The notes under the pieces were generated by a model, which ran no database searches, had not been told where the DNA came from, and saw only the letters and a program-made list of their open reading frames with translations. Position numbers and translations under genes: made by a program. From JAVBPR01 sp031549485 (GTDB lineage Bacteria > Bacillota > Clostridia > Oscillospirales > Feifaniaceae): a stretch of 64,000 nt of DNA. Of this stretch, positions 5,686 through 14,877 are shown one piece after another (the first letter of the stretch is position 1; every line of letters starts with the position of its first letter). The stretch lies in assembly GCA_031549485.1 (NCBI GenBank), contig JAVBPR010000004.1, forward strand, positions 1 to 64,000, written 5' to 3'.

Positions 5686-8674
5686 AATAATTTCGGACAG
5701 CAAATATGTAAAAATGGCAAACCGCTTTGCGTGTGTAAGTCTTATTGTTTTTGCCGCGCTTCGGACATGGCAGTACTACAATGAAAGCGAAATTGACAAA
5801 ATCCCGTCGGTGCATATTTTCTGCACAATTACATTTTTGCTTTTGATTGCCGTAATGAATATCAAATTTACAAAAAAACATCTTGGCTTTTTTGTTCCGG
5901 CCATTATGTTTGCTACCTTTTTGGCGGCCGCCATTATATCAGGAGGATCAACGTATATTTTTCTGGTGCTTCTCTGTGTATGCGGCATCGGAAGTATGTA
6001 TAACGATTATAAGGGGCTTCTCGCCGCGCTTATTATTGCAAATGCCGCGCTGGCATATTTGATTATAGTTGAAAAATTTTCAATAGATAAAAATCCTTTT
6101 GAAATCACTATTGTAAGCTGGCTTGTAACCGTTTACGGACTGTTTTTTCTTTATAGCTTGACGAAATTTTCCTCGTCAAGGACTTCTAAATCGATAAAAG
6201 CGCAGGATTCTTTTAAAACTATGCTCGATTCTACTCCAAATATTATTGCGCTTGTCGATGAGATGAACCTTGTTACCTATATCAGCAAGCCGCTTGCGGA
6301 TATCGCGCATATCGAAGATCCCGAAATGGCGGTAGGGCGCCCGCTTCTTGACCTTTTTCGCAACGCGGAGGTCAAGGAAATGCTTGGCGATATTCTTTTG
6401 ACAAAAGATTTGCATGAAGAAAACATCGAGCTGAATGTTCCGGACATGCCGAACTATTTAAAAGTCATTTCGAGCCGCATGGAAGGCGAAACAAAAGGCG
6501 TTTTTATCGACATTACCGATATTACGCCGGTCATGAAAGCCAAGGCGGAGGCGGAGCGCGCAACAATGGCAAAAAGCGATTTTCTTGCGAGAATGTCGCA
6601 TGAAATACGCACTCCGATGAATGCGATCACCGGAATGGCAGAACTTATGATGCGGGAAACATCGATAAATAATATGTATGAGCTTGCGTCGAATGTCAAA
6701 CAGGCGGGCGCAAATCTCCTGTCGATAATAAATGACATTCTCGACTTTTCAAAAATCGAATCGGGAAAATTTGAAATTATATCGTCGGATTATATGTTTG
6801 CCTCGCTGATGAATGATGTTATAAGCATTATCCGAATGCGGGTTATCGATAAACCCATTCAATTTGTCGCTAATATCGACTGTAATATACCAAGCAAAAT
6901 GTACGGCGACGAGATAAGGATACGCCAAATACTGCTTAATCTGCTTAGCAATGCGGTGAAATATACTGATTCGGGTTATATATCGATTGCCGCAAGCGGC
7001 ATTATGCTTGACACCGAAACTTTTCTTCTTAAAATTGAGGTCTCGGACAGCGGACAAGGAATAAGAGAGGAAGACCAAGAAGAGCTGTTTTCGGACTTTA
7101 TCAGGATTGATAAAAGGAAAAATCGAGGCATTGAGGGAACCGGGCTCGGACTCGCGATTTCGCGCAGTTTATGCCATGCGATGGGCGGAGAGATTTCGGT
7201 TTTCAGCATTTACGGAGAGGGCAGCACCTTCACAATAGAACTTCCGCAGAAAATAAGGGAGTATATGCGTTTTGCAAAAGTCGTCGACGCAGAGGAAAAA
7301 AGTGTTTTGGTTTATGAAACCCGCGAAATGTACGCGAATTCTATTGTTTGCGCTATCGACAATCTTGGGGTAAACTGCTTGCTTGTTACATCGGAACAGG
7401 AATATATAGATGCGCTAAAGAATGAAAAATTTTCTTATATTTTTATTGCGTCGATATTATTTGAAAAGGCAAAGAAAATTGCGTATGAACATAATATCGA
7501 CTCTGTGATTGTTCTCCTTTCGGAATACGGGGAAACGGTTATCGCGCCGAATGTCCGAAGGCTTGATATGCCCGCGCACTCGATTTCGGTTGCAAATATT
7601 TTGAATAATATCGAAGACAGTACGATGTATAGCGAGAATAAAGGCGATATTGCGAAATTTATCGCGCCGTCGGTAAACGTTCTTATTGTTGATGACATAC
7701 TTACTAATCTCACCGTCGCCGAAGGGCTTCTTGCGCCTTACATGATGAATATCAAAAGCTGCCTAAGCGGGGAAGAGGCGGTCGAATTTATAAAAAGCAA
7801 GAATTTCGATTTTATTCTTATGGACCACATGATGCCGAGGATGGACGGAATAGAAGCTACGAAAATAATCAGGGAGATGGGCAAAGAAGATTCATATTTC
7901 GCGGACTTGCCGATAATTGCTCTCACTGCCAACGCGGTTCACGGCGCCAAAGAAATGTTTTTTGAAAACGGATTCAGCGATTTGCTCGTAAAACCGATTG
8001 AAATAGCTAAACTTGACAACGTGATTTCAAAATGGGTGCCGAAAGAGAAAAAACAGCTAAAAAAGAGAAATGAGCCCGTGCCCTTCGTTTCGTTGCCGAA
8101 TATTTCCGGACTTGACGTAAAAAAAGGCATTGAATCAACCGGTGGGACAAAAGAGCAATACATAAAAATACTCGGAGTTTTTGAAAATGACGCAAATAGA
8201 GGAATAAAAAATTTGGAGAGCTGCCTCGAAAGCGATGATTTCAAAAATTTTGCAATACACATTCACGCGCTTAAAAGCGCGCTTGGAACTATCGGCGCCG
8301 GCGAGCTTTCGCAAACCGCAAAAGCTCTTGAAGAAGCCTCGAAAAAAGCGGATAAGAAATTTTTAACAGAAAATTATCCAAAGTTTCGAGAGGACGTTAT
8401 TACTCTTCTGAAAGGGCTTGAATTCTCTGGCGAAGAAAAGCAGGTTAAAGAAAAAATCGATGAAGGAGAAATAAAACAAAAAATTAAACAGGCGGCAGAT
8501 TTTATTGAGAACTATGACCTTGAAAGCGCGGAGAAATTACTCAAAATTCTGTGTGGAAGCGAGATAACAAAAGAAGAAAAACAAGCGGTTGAAAAAATTT
8601 TAGAAAGTTTAGCTATATTCGATTATGACAGCGCGCTTAAAAGCGCAAAGGAGGCGCTCGATGGACAGAATTGA
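5678..8674 (+). CDS. Hybrid sensor histidine kinase with PAS, receiver and HPt domains
   Basis: The 998-residue protein has five or six membrane helices in residues 15-165, a PAS-like domain (about 180-270), HisKA with the phospho-acceptor His308 in SHEIRTPMNA, and HATPase_c with NLLSNAVKY, DSGQGI and GTGLGLAI. A degenerate receiver lacking the acidic pocket (about 540-650) follows, then a complete receiver with Asp672-Asp673 and phospho-acceptor Asp716 (LMDHMMPRMDG) and Lys in VKPIE. An HPt domain has His863 (HALKSALGTIGA). A charged helical tail of about 90 residues ends the protein. This is a full internal phosphorelay, but no response regulator with an output domain is encoded nearby; the STAS-like protein that overlaps its end may be the next component. 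Confidence 0.93.
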   Translation: MDKIISDSKYVKMANRFACVSLIVFAALRTWQYYNESEIDKIPSVHIFCTITFLLLIAVMNIKFTKKHLGFFVPAIMFATFLAAAIISGGSTYIFLVLLCVCGIGSMYNDYKGLLAALIIANAALAYLIIVEKFSIDKNPFEITIVSWLVTVYGLFFLYSLTKFSSSRTSKSIKAQDSFKTMLDSTPNIIALVDEMNLVTYISKPLADIAHIEDPEMAVGRPLLDLFRNAEVKEMLGDILLTKDLHEENIELNVPDMPNYLKVISSRMEGETKGVFIDITDITPVMKAKAEAERATMAKSDFLARMSHEIRTPMNAITGMAELMMRETSINNMYELASNVKQAGANLLSIINDILDFSKIESGKFEIISSDYMFASLMNDVISIIRMRVIDKPIQFVANIDCNIPSKMYGDEIRIRQILLNLLSNAVKYTDSGYISIAASGIMLDTETFLLKIEVSDSGQGIREEDQEELFSDFIRIDKRKNRGIEGTGLGLAISRSLCHAMGGEISVFSIYGEGSTFTIELPQKIREYMRFAKVVDAEEKSVLVYETREMYANSIVCAIDNLGVNCLLVTSEQEYIDALKNEKFSYIFIASILFEKAKKIAYEHNIDSVIVLLSEYGETVIAPNVRRLDMPAHSISVANILNNIEDSTMYSENKGDIAKFIAPSVNVLIVDDILTNLTVAEGLLAPYMMNIKSCLSGEEAVEFIKSKNFDFILMDHMMPRMDGIEATKIIREMGKEDSYFADLPIIALTANAVHGAKEMFFENGFSDLLVKPIEIAKLDNVISKWVPKEKKQLKKRNEPVPFVSLPNISGLDVKKGIESTGGTKEQYIKILGVFENDANRGIKNLESCLESDDFKNFAIHIHALKSALGTIGAGELSQTAKALEEASKKADKKFLTENYPKFREDVITLLKGLEFSGEEKQVKEKIDEGEIKQKIKQAADFIENYDLESAEKLLKILCGSEITKEEKQAVEKILESLAIFDYDSALKSAKEALDGQN

Positions 8675-9026
8675 AGAATTTGAAATTGCCGGAAAAAAGG
8701 TTATATATTTCGATATGGCGAATTTAAAGGCAAACATCGAATTTGCCGAAGTTATCGAAAAAGCAAAAGAGATCATAATAAAATACGAAAAAAAGTCGCT
8801 TTTTACGATCGTGAATATCAAAGGAGTGATGTTCGACTCGAAAACGAAGGAAATTGTTGTGCAGTGGATGGTTTTTAACGAGCCATATGTATCAGAGGGC
8901 GCGGTCGTCGGAATCGATGGAATCAAGCGCATTATGGCCGACGCCATTTTTAAAACAAGCGGCCGCAAAAATATAAAAGTATTTCAAACAAAAGAAGAAG
9001 TTATTGAATATTTGGAAAATAAATAA
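8661..9026 (+). CDS. STAS/SpoIIAA-like small protein
   Basis: The start at 8661 has AAAGGAGG nine bases upstream and gives 121 residues; the longer frame from 8625 lies inside the kinase gene. The alternating beta/alpha pattern (KKVIYFDMANL, FTIVNIKGVMFDSKTKEIVVQWM, VVGIDGIKRIM, KIKVFQTKEEVIEYL-like end) is that of STAS/SEC14-like or SpoIIAA-like domains found beside sensor kinases. It overlaps the kinase gene by 14 bases and is probably co-translated. It lacks a clear SpoIIAA phosphorylation serine motif, so its mechanism is open. The strong hairpin right at its stop ends the operon. Confidence 0.7.
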   Translation: MDRIEEFEIAGKKVIYFDMANLKANIEFAEVIEKAKEIIIKYEKKSLFTIVNIKGVMFDSKTKEIVVQWMVFNEPYVSEGAVVGIDGIKRIMADAIFKTSGRKNIKVFQTKEEVIEYLENK

Positions 9027-9060
9027 GATATGCCGGACAATCTGTCCGGCATATCTTATT
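9022..9060. terminator. Bidirectional terminator
   Basis: AATAAGATATGCCGGACA pairs with TGTCCGGCATATCTTATT around a short loop; A/T tracts on both sides let it serve both converging genes, and it contains both stop codon regions. Confidence 0.9.
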
Positions 9061-9856
9061 TGAGATTAAAAACTTTTATACAGTTTTCGGAAAAAATCTT
9101 TTTTCTATCGCTTTCGCTAAGCGGAAGGTTCATAATATGTCCTATTTCCTTTTCGGGATTCCACATAGGATAGTCTGAAGCAAATAGGAAATGATCAACT
9201 CCGATTTCGCGTATAATGCTGTGCGCTTCTTCGGAAGATAAAAATTCGAGCGAGCTTGAGGTGTCGAAATAGGTGTTTTCGATTCCTTTAAAGATTGATA
9301 CTGAATCTTTCCAATGCAGATATCCGCCCATGTGCGCGCCGACGCATGTAAGCCGCGGGAATGCTTTGGCAAGATTTGCAAGGCGCTTTGGATGCGAAAA
9401 ATCGAACCGGTCATCGCCGAGATGGAAAATTATCGGAAGTCCCGCGCCACAAATAGTGTCATACATCGGGAAAAGAGAAGAGTCGTCAATATTAAATTTC
9501 TGAAAATCGGGATGAAGCTTTATTCCAACGAATCCAAGCTCTTTAATGCGTTTTATTTCCGCACGAAAATCGGCATATTCGGGGTGCATAGTGCCAACCG
9601 GAATAAACCTGTTATATTTTTGGCATTTTTCATAAATAAAAGTATTAATGCTTTCGACCTGCGAAGGCGCTGTCGCGACCGAAAAAACTAGGGCTTTTGA
9701 AATTCCGCTCTTTGCATAAACTGAATTTAAACTAGAGGGAAGCCCGTCGCCGAATATAGGCTGGTCGTAAAAACGTCCTATATTTGCAGTAGCTTTACCC
9801 GCGATTTTCCGCGGATAAATATGTGCGTGCGAATCGATAATCATATAGTCTGCCAC
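9056..9856 (-). CDS. Amidohydrolase-family metal-dependent hydrolase
   Basis: The 266-residue TIM-barrel protein starts at GTG with AGGAG eight bases upstream. Expected metal ligands are visible: HAH (residues 10-12), His in FHLGDD, His in VGAHMGG and Asp in FASDYPMW; GIKLHPDFQ contains the conserved lysine/histidine region. This is the amidohydrolase_2 type (PF04909), which includes decarboxylases and lactonases; the substrate cannot be told. It stands alone, convergent with the kinase operon and divergent from the pantothenate kinase operon. Confidence 0.85.
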   Translation of the reverse strand: MADYMIIDSHAHIYPRKIAGKATANIGRFYDQPIFGDGLPSSLNSVYAKSGISKALVFSVATAPSQVESINTFIYEKCQKYNRFIPVGTMHPEYADFRAEIKRIKELGFVGIKLHPDFQKFNIDDSSLFPMYDTICGAGLPIIFHLGDDRFDFSHPKRLANLAKAFPRLTCVGAHMGGYLHWKDSVSIFKGIENTYFDTSSSLEFLSSEEAHSIIREIGVDHFLFASDYPMWNPEKEIGHIMNLPLSESDRKKIFSENCIKVFNLK

Positions 9857-9906
9857 CGTAAAATTCTCCTGTTGTAATATAATTATTAATTATATCAAAT
9901 TATTTA

Positions 9907-9935
9907 TTGAAAATAAAGGCGCGTTTTTATATAAT
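9907..9935 (+). promoter_or_regulatory. Sigma-A-type promoter of the coaW-aspartate aminotransferase-purB operon
   Basis: TTGAAA, a 17-base spacer and TATAAT lie 36 bases upstream of the ATG at 9972. Confidence 0.8.
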
Positions 9936-9971
9936 AGTTTAGATGTAGCTAAATGGAACGGAGGCGCGAAA

Positions 9972-10811
9972 ATGGCATATGTTATCGGTATAGATGTCGG
10001 AGGATCAACGACAAAGATTGTCGGCTTTTCCGGAGAATCTATGGTCGGTCCGATTTTTGTAAAAGCAAACGACCCGATCGCCTCGGTCTACGGCGCGTTC
10101 GGCAGATTTGTCGCGGAGAACAGTATAGCGCTTTCGGATATAGAAAAAATAATGATAACCGGGGTGGGCGCAAGTTTTATCAAAGAAAATCTCTTTGGTA
10201 TCAGCACCGCGCATGTCGAGGAATTTATCGCGCTCGGCCTCGGCGGGCTTTATATCTCAAGCCAGGCAAAAGCCATAATCGTTAGCATGGGAACAGGTAC
10301 GGCGTTTGTCCGCGCGGGCGAAAACATTGAACATCTCGGCGGAACAGGTGTCGGCGGCGGCACGCTTCTCGGACTTTCGAAAAAGATGCTGCAGATAAGC
10401 AGCTTCGATGATATAAGCGAAATAGCCAAAACGGGCGACCTCGATAAGATCGATTTATATATGAAAGATATCACAAGCGGAGAGGTTTCAAATCTTTTGC
10501 CCACTACAACCGCTTCGAATTTCGGCAAACTTTCGGATTTTGCCGACAAATCGGATATCGCGCTCGGGATAGTAAATATGGTATTCCAAACTATCGGGAT
10601 GATGGCGGTATTTTGCACAAACGACCGCACCGAAAAAGTTGTTTTGACAGGAACGATGACAAGGCTTGCCTTCGCAAAAGAAATTTTTGCGGACATTGCA
10701 AAGATAACCGGGGTTGAGTTTATCATTCCGCAAAACGCTGAATTTGCCACTGCGGCGGGGGCCGCGCTTGTTTATAGGCGCGGATTCCGCTTTAAGGATA
10801 TAGTTGATTAG
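9972..10811 (+). CDS. coaW: Type II pantothenate kinase
   Basis: The 279-residue protein belongs to the ASKHA fold: phosphate-1 loop GIDVGGSTTKI at the N-terminus, GVGASF, VSMGTGTAF, HLGGTGVGGGTLLGL and VVLTGTM near the C-terminus, as in Staphylococcus aureus CoaW. It phosphorylates pantothenate, the first step of coenzyme A synthesis, and this type is usually insensitive to CoA feedback. The start has GGAGGCG nine bases upstream. It is the first gene of a compact plus-strand operon with 11- and 2-base gaps to the next two genes. Confidence 0.92.
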   Translation: MAYVIGIDVGGSTTKIVGFSGESMVGPIFVKANDPIASVYGAFGRFVAENSIALSDIEKIMITGVGASFIKENLFGISTAHVEEFIALGLGGLYISSQAKAIIVSMGTGTAFVRAGENIEHLGGTGVGGGTLLGLSKKMLQISSFDDISEIAKTGDLDKIDLYMKDITSGEVSNLLPTTTASNFGKLSDFADKSDIALGIVNMVFQTIGMMAVFCTNDRTEKVVLTGTMTRLAFAKEIFADIAKITGVEFIIPQNAEFATAAGAALVYRRGFRFKDIVD

Positions 10812-10822
10812 AAGGGACAAAT

Positions 10823-12097
10823 ATGAATTTAAAACAGCAAAACAAAGAAGAACTCAGAGAAACACTATCACAGCTTACAAAGGAATATGAAAGTTTTAAA
10901 GCCCGCGGGCTTAAACTTGATATGTCTCGCGGAAAGCCGGGCGCGGATCAGCTTTCGCTGAGTGACGGAATGCTTTTATCGCTTGAAAACGGCAAAGATT
11001 GCTTTGATAAATCCGGGACCGACGCGAGAAATTACGGCGGGCTTGAGGGCATCGCGGAGGCGCGTGAATTTTTCGCCGAGCTTTTTGAGGTTAAAACCCC
11101 GCAAATCATACTGGGGAACAACTCCAGCCTGACAATGATGTATGATTTTGTTTCAAAAGCATATACTCACGGAGTATACCCCGGCGCGGTGCCTTTCGGA
11201 AAACAGGAAAAGATAAAATTTCTCGCCCCCAGCCCCGGCTATGACCGCCATTTCGCGGTCAGCGAAACATTCGGAACCGAACTTGTCGTCGTTCCGATGC
11301 TTTCGGATGGACCGGACATGGATATTGTGGAAGAGCTCGTTGCAAACGACGCGAGCATTAAGGGGATCTGGTGCGTTCCGAAATACAGCAATCCGGAGGG
11401 GAAATCCTACAGCGACGAAGTTGTTCGCCGTTTTGCGCGTCTTAAGCCTGCGGCAAAAGATTTCCGCATTATTTGGGATAACGCTTATGCAATTCATCAT
11501 TTGAAAGATAGCGGCGACAAAATTTTGAACATTCTCGACGAATGCGAAAAGGCGGGTAATCCCGATCTCGCCGTTATGTTCGGTTCGACAAGCAAGGTTA
11601 CATACCCGGGCGCGGGCGTTGCTTTTATGGCTTCTTCCGAGGCAAATATAAATTATATGAAAAAACTGATGTTTTTCCAGACCATAGGGCCGGACAAAAT
11701 AAATCAGCTCCGCCACATCAGATTTTTTAAAGACGTAAACGGCGTTGCCGAGCATATGAAAAAACACGCCGAAATTTTAAAGCCGAAATTCGAAGCGGTT
11801 TTGACCGCGCTTAAAAATGAGCTTTCCGACATCGCCGAATTCACCGAACCAAACGGCGGATATTTTGTCAGCGTTGACCTTTTGGACGGATGCGCAAAGC
11901 GCACGGTCGAACTTGCAAAAGAAGCGGGGGTTGTTTTAACCGGCGCGGGAGCTACCTTCCCTTACGGAAACGATCCGAGAGACAGGAATATCCGTATCGC
12001 GCCGACCTTTCCGCCGGTTTCCGAGCTTAAAACGGCGATCGAACTTTTCTGTATATGCGCAAAACTTGCGACAGCTGAAAAACTTATTAAGGAGTAG
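10823..12097 (+). CDS. Aspartate-type aminotransferase (PF12897 class)
   Basis: The 424-residue PLP enzyme has the N-terminal LDMSRGKPGADQL and YGGLEGIAEAR typical of the separate 'Ic' aspartate aminotransferase group known from Corynebacterium and many Clostridia. The PLP lysine lies in FGSTSKVTYPGAG, the aspartate that contacts PLP in IWDNAY, and arginine in NIRIAP binds the substrate carboxylate. It likely interconverts aspartate and oxaloacetate with 2-oxoglutarate. It precedes purB, whose pathway consumes aspartate, so the pairing fits aspartate supply for adenylosuccinate formation, an inference. Confidence 0.88.
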   Translation: MNLKQQNKEELRETLSQLTKEYESFKARGLKLDMSRGKPGADQLSLSDGMLLSLENGKDCFDKSGTDARNYGGLEGIAEAREFFAELFEVKTPQIILGNNSSLTMMYDFVSKAYTHGVYPGAVPFGKQEKIKFLAPSPGYDRHFAVSETFGTELVVVPMLSDGPDMDIVEELVANDASIKGIWCVPKYSNPEGKSYSDEVVRRFARLKPAAKDFRIIWDNAYAIHHLKDSGDKILNILDECEKAGNPDLAVMFGSTSKVTYPGAGVAFMASSEANINYMKKLMFFQTIGPDKINQLRHIRFFKDVNGVAEHMKKHAEILKPKFEAVLTALKNELSDIAEFTEPNGGYFVSVDLLDGCAKRTVELAKEAGVVLTGAGATFPYGNDPRDRNIRIAPTFPPVSELKTAIELFCICAKLATAEKLIKE

Positions 12098-12099
12098 AT

Positions 12100-13524
12100 A
12101 TGTCTACAAATTATCAAAGCCCTTTCGGCAGCCGGTATGCGAGCCCCGAAATGCAGGAGCTTTTTTCGGAGGACAAGAAATTCAAAACCTGGCGAAAACT
12201 TTGGATTGCGCTTGCAAGGGCGGAGCATAAACTTGGACTTCCCGTCACGCAGGAGCAGATAAAAGAGCTTGAACAAAACGCGGAAAATCTCAATCTAGAA
12301 GTCGCGCGGCAGAGGGAAAAAGAAGTGCGCCACGACGTTATGAGCCACGTTTACGCTTACGGGGAGCAATGCCCGAAAGCAAAGCCGATAATTCACCTCG
12401 GCGCGACAAGCTGTTATGTCGGCGACAATACCGATATAATTATAATGCGCGAAGCGCTTTCGCTTGTCCGCGCAAAGGTTCTCGGGGTTATAAAAGAACT
12501 TTCGGATTTCGCGGTGAAATATAAGGACATGCCCGCGCTTGCATATACTCATTTGCAACCGGCGCAGCTTACAACGGTCGGGAAAAGGGCTTGCCTCTGG
12601 CTTTCCGATCTCGTAAACGATATAGAGGAAATCGATTTTCGGATTAAAAGCCTTAAACTGCTCGGTTCAAAGGGGACAACCGGTACCCAAGCGAGTTTTT
12701 TAGAGCTTTTTGACGGCGATGAAAATAAGGTTATCGAGCTTGAACGTCTCATCGCGGAAGAAATGGGCTTTGAAAGCTGTTATAAAATAACCGGACAAAC
12801 TTATTCGAGAAAGGTCGACAGCGCGGTTCTCGGAACGCTTTCGCAAATCGCGCAAAGTGCCTATAAATTCAGCAACGACATGCGTATTCTTCAGGGGTTC
12901 AAAGAGATTGAAGAGCCGTTTGAATCCTCGCAAATCGGTTCGTCCGCGATGCCGTATAAAAGAAACCCGATGCGCAGCGAGAGAATCGGCGCGCTTGCAA
13001 GATATGTGATTGTCGATTCGCTCAATCCCGCAATAACCGCGGCAACGCAGTGGTTCGAGAGGACATTGGATGATTCGGCAAACAGAAGGATAGCGATTGC
13101 CGAGGCGTTTCTTGCTATTGATTCAATTCTCGGAATTTATCAAAACATCGCGTCGGGATTTGTTGTTTATCCAAAGATGATTCGCACGCGGGTTATGAGC
13201 GAGCTTCCGTTTATGGCAAGCGAAAATATAATGATGGATGCGGTCAAAAAAGGCGGAGACAGGCAGGAACTTCACGAAAGAATAAGAATGCACGCCGGAG
13301 AAGCGGGTAAAACGGTGAAAGAAGCGGGCCTGCAAAACGACCTTATCGAGCGGATTGCCGCCGACCCTGCGTTTAATCTTTCGGCCGGCGATATCGAAAA
13401 AATCCTAAGCCCCGAGCTTTACATCGGCCGCAGCGCGGCGCAGGTGGAAGATTACATACAAAACGACGTATTGCCTATTTTGAAAAGCGGGAAAACGCAC
13501 GAAGCGGCAGAGCTTTTCGTTTAA
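12100..13524 (+). CDS. purB: Adenylosuccinate lyase
   Basis: The 474-residue protein is of the longer PurB type. The fumarase-superfamily signature is SSAMPYKRNPMRSE at about residue 280; HLGATSCYVGDN and THLQPAQ hold the other two conserved active-site regions. It cleaves adenylosuccinate to AMP and SAICAR to AICAR, releasing fumarate. The ATG lies two bases after the aminotransferase stop with AAGGAG upstream, so it is co-transcribed with it. No purine riboswitch is visible upstream of the operon. Confidence 0.95.
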   Translation: MSTNYQSPFGSRYASPEMQELFSEDKKFKTWRKLWIALARAEHKLGLPVTQEQIKELEQNAENLNLEVARQREKEVRHDVMSHVYAYGEQCPKAKPIIHLGATSCYVGDNTDIIIMREALSLVRAKVLGVIKELSDFAVKYKDMPALAYTHLQPAQLTTVGKRACLWLSDLVNDIEEIDFRIKSLKLLGSKGTTGTQASFLELFDGDENKVIELERLIAEEMGFESCYKITGQTYSRKVDSAVLGTLSQIAQSAYKFSNDMRILQGFKEIEEPFESSQIGSSAMPYKRNPMRSERIGALARYVIVDSLNPAITAATQWFERTLDDSANRRIAIAEAFLAIDSILGIYQNIASGFVVYPKMIRTRVMSELPFMASENIMMDAVKKGGDRQELHERIRMHAGEAGKTVKEAGLQNDLIERIAADPAFNLSAGDIEKILSPELYIGRSAAQVEDYIQNDVLPILKSGKTHEAAELFV

Positions 13525-13570
13525 AATAGATAAAAATAAAATTAATATAAAAATTAGGAGGACATTTTAG

Positions 13571-14863
13571 GTGAGCAAAGGAAAAAGCATTATTTCATTT
13601 GTGCTTGTTATTTTCATTTCCGCCGGACTTATTTTAGCCGCGATTTACGGCGTAAGTTTTGGCGACCGAGTGATAATTCCAAGTGTCAGCGACAGAGAAA
13701 ATGGTATAAGGTTGGGGCTTGACCTCGTCGGCGGTTCGTCGATTACTTACGAGGCGCAAATCGAGCCGGGAACAAACGCGCAAGCGATAGCAGACGGTAT
13801 GCGCTCGAGTATCGCGATTATGCAAAACCGTCTTACGGCGATGGGGTATACGGAAGCGACAGTATCCCGCGCGGGCGAAAACAGAATAGTTGTAGAAATT
13901 CCGGCCGAGGCTGATCCCGAAACCGCTGTGCAGCAGCTCGGCGTTACGGCGCAGCTCTCGTTTGTAGATTCAGACGGCAATGTAGTTCTTTCAGGCAGCG
14001 ATATTAAGAAAGCCGAAAGCGTTTTCGGTTATGCGTCAAGCGATAAAAAACAGGAATATTATATCGCGCTTGTTCTTGAAGACGCCGCGGTTGCAAAATG
14101 GGCAGAAGCGACAAAAAATATGTCGTCCGAAGCGCATAAAGCAAACGGGACAAACTATATCAAAATTATGCTTGACGAAAACGAAGTTTCAAAGCCGTCT
14201 GTTAACGGAGAAATCAACAGCAACGAATGCCAGATAACCGGCAGTTTTGATGCGGAAAGCTCAAAATATCTCGCAGGGCTTATCAGCGGCGGACGCCTTC
14301 CGTTTGCCCTTAAAGATATTCAGCACTCGTCGATAGGCGCAACCCTCGGTGAAGAATCTCTTAATTCAAGTTTACTCGCGGGACTTATCGGGCTTGCGCT
14401 TGTAATGATATTCATGATGATAATCTATCGTCTTCCGGGCGTTCTTTCCTGCCTTGCGCTTTTGTGCTATGTCGGAATTATCGCCAATATTCTTACGATA
14501 TTTAAAATCAACCTTTCGCTTCCGGGCATCGCGGGTATTATTTTAAGTATTGGTATGGCGGTTGACGCAAACGTTGTTATATTTGAGAGAATAAAAGAAG
14601 AGCTCAGAATAGGCAAAACGCTTTCAAGCTCAATTAAAAGCGGATTTAACCGCGCGTTTACCGCTATTCTTGACTCGAACGTTACCACCCTTATCGCGGC
14701 GGTTGTTCTCTGGATTTTTGGAACCGGCCCGATTGTCGGTTTTGCGATAACACTTTTCATAGGCGTTGCAGTTTCGATGTTTACGGCTGTTGTAATCTCC
14801 AAAGCGCTTCTCAACAGTATGGTAGGGCTTAACATCAAAAACATCAAAGCCTATGGCGCGTAA
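13571..14863 (+). CDS. secD: Protein translocase subunit SecD
   Basis: The 430-residue membrane protein starts at GTG with AGGAGG nine bases upstream. It has an N-terminal helix, GLDLVGGSSITYE (the D1 motif), a periplasm-facing P1 domain, and five C-terminal helices with GMAVDANVVIFERIKEE. Together with SecF it uses the proton or sodium gradient to help pull exported proteins through SecYEG. The length is short compared with E. coli SecD and normal for Gram-positive separate SecD. Confidence 0.95.
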   Translation: MSKGKSIISFVLVIFISAGLILAAIYGVSFGDRVIIPSVSDRENGIRLGLDLVGGSSITYEAQIEPGTNAQAIADGMRSSIAIMQNRLTAMGYTEATVSRAGENRIVVEIPAEADPETAVQQLGVTAQLSFVDSDGNVVLSGSDIKKAESVFGYASSDKKQEYYIALVLEDAAVAKWAEATKNMSSEAHKANGTNYIKIMLDENEVSKPSVNGEINSNECQITGSFDAESSKYLAGLISGGRLPFALKDIQHSSIGATLGEESLNSSLLAGLIGLALVMIFMMIIYRLPGVLSCLALLCYVGIIANILTIFKINLSLPGIAGIILSIGMAVDANVVIFERIKEELRIGKTLSSSIKSGFNRAFTAILDSNVTTLIAAVVLWIFGTGPIVGFAITLFIGVAVSMFTAVVISKALLNSMVGLNIKNIKAYGA

Positions 14864-14877
14864 GGGGAGGAGATAAG

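Noticed and set aside
11153..11767. 204-codon minus-strand frame
   Set aside because: Antisense to the aminotransferase PLP-binding region, no ribosome binding site.
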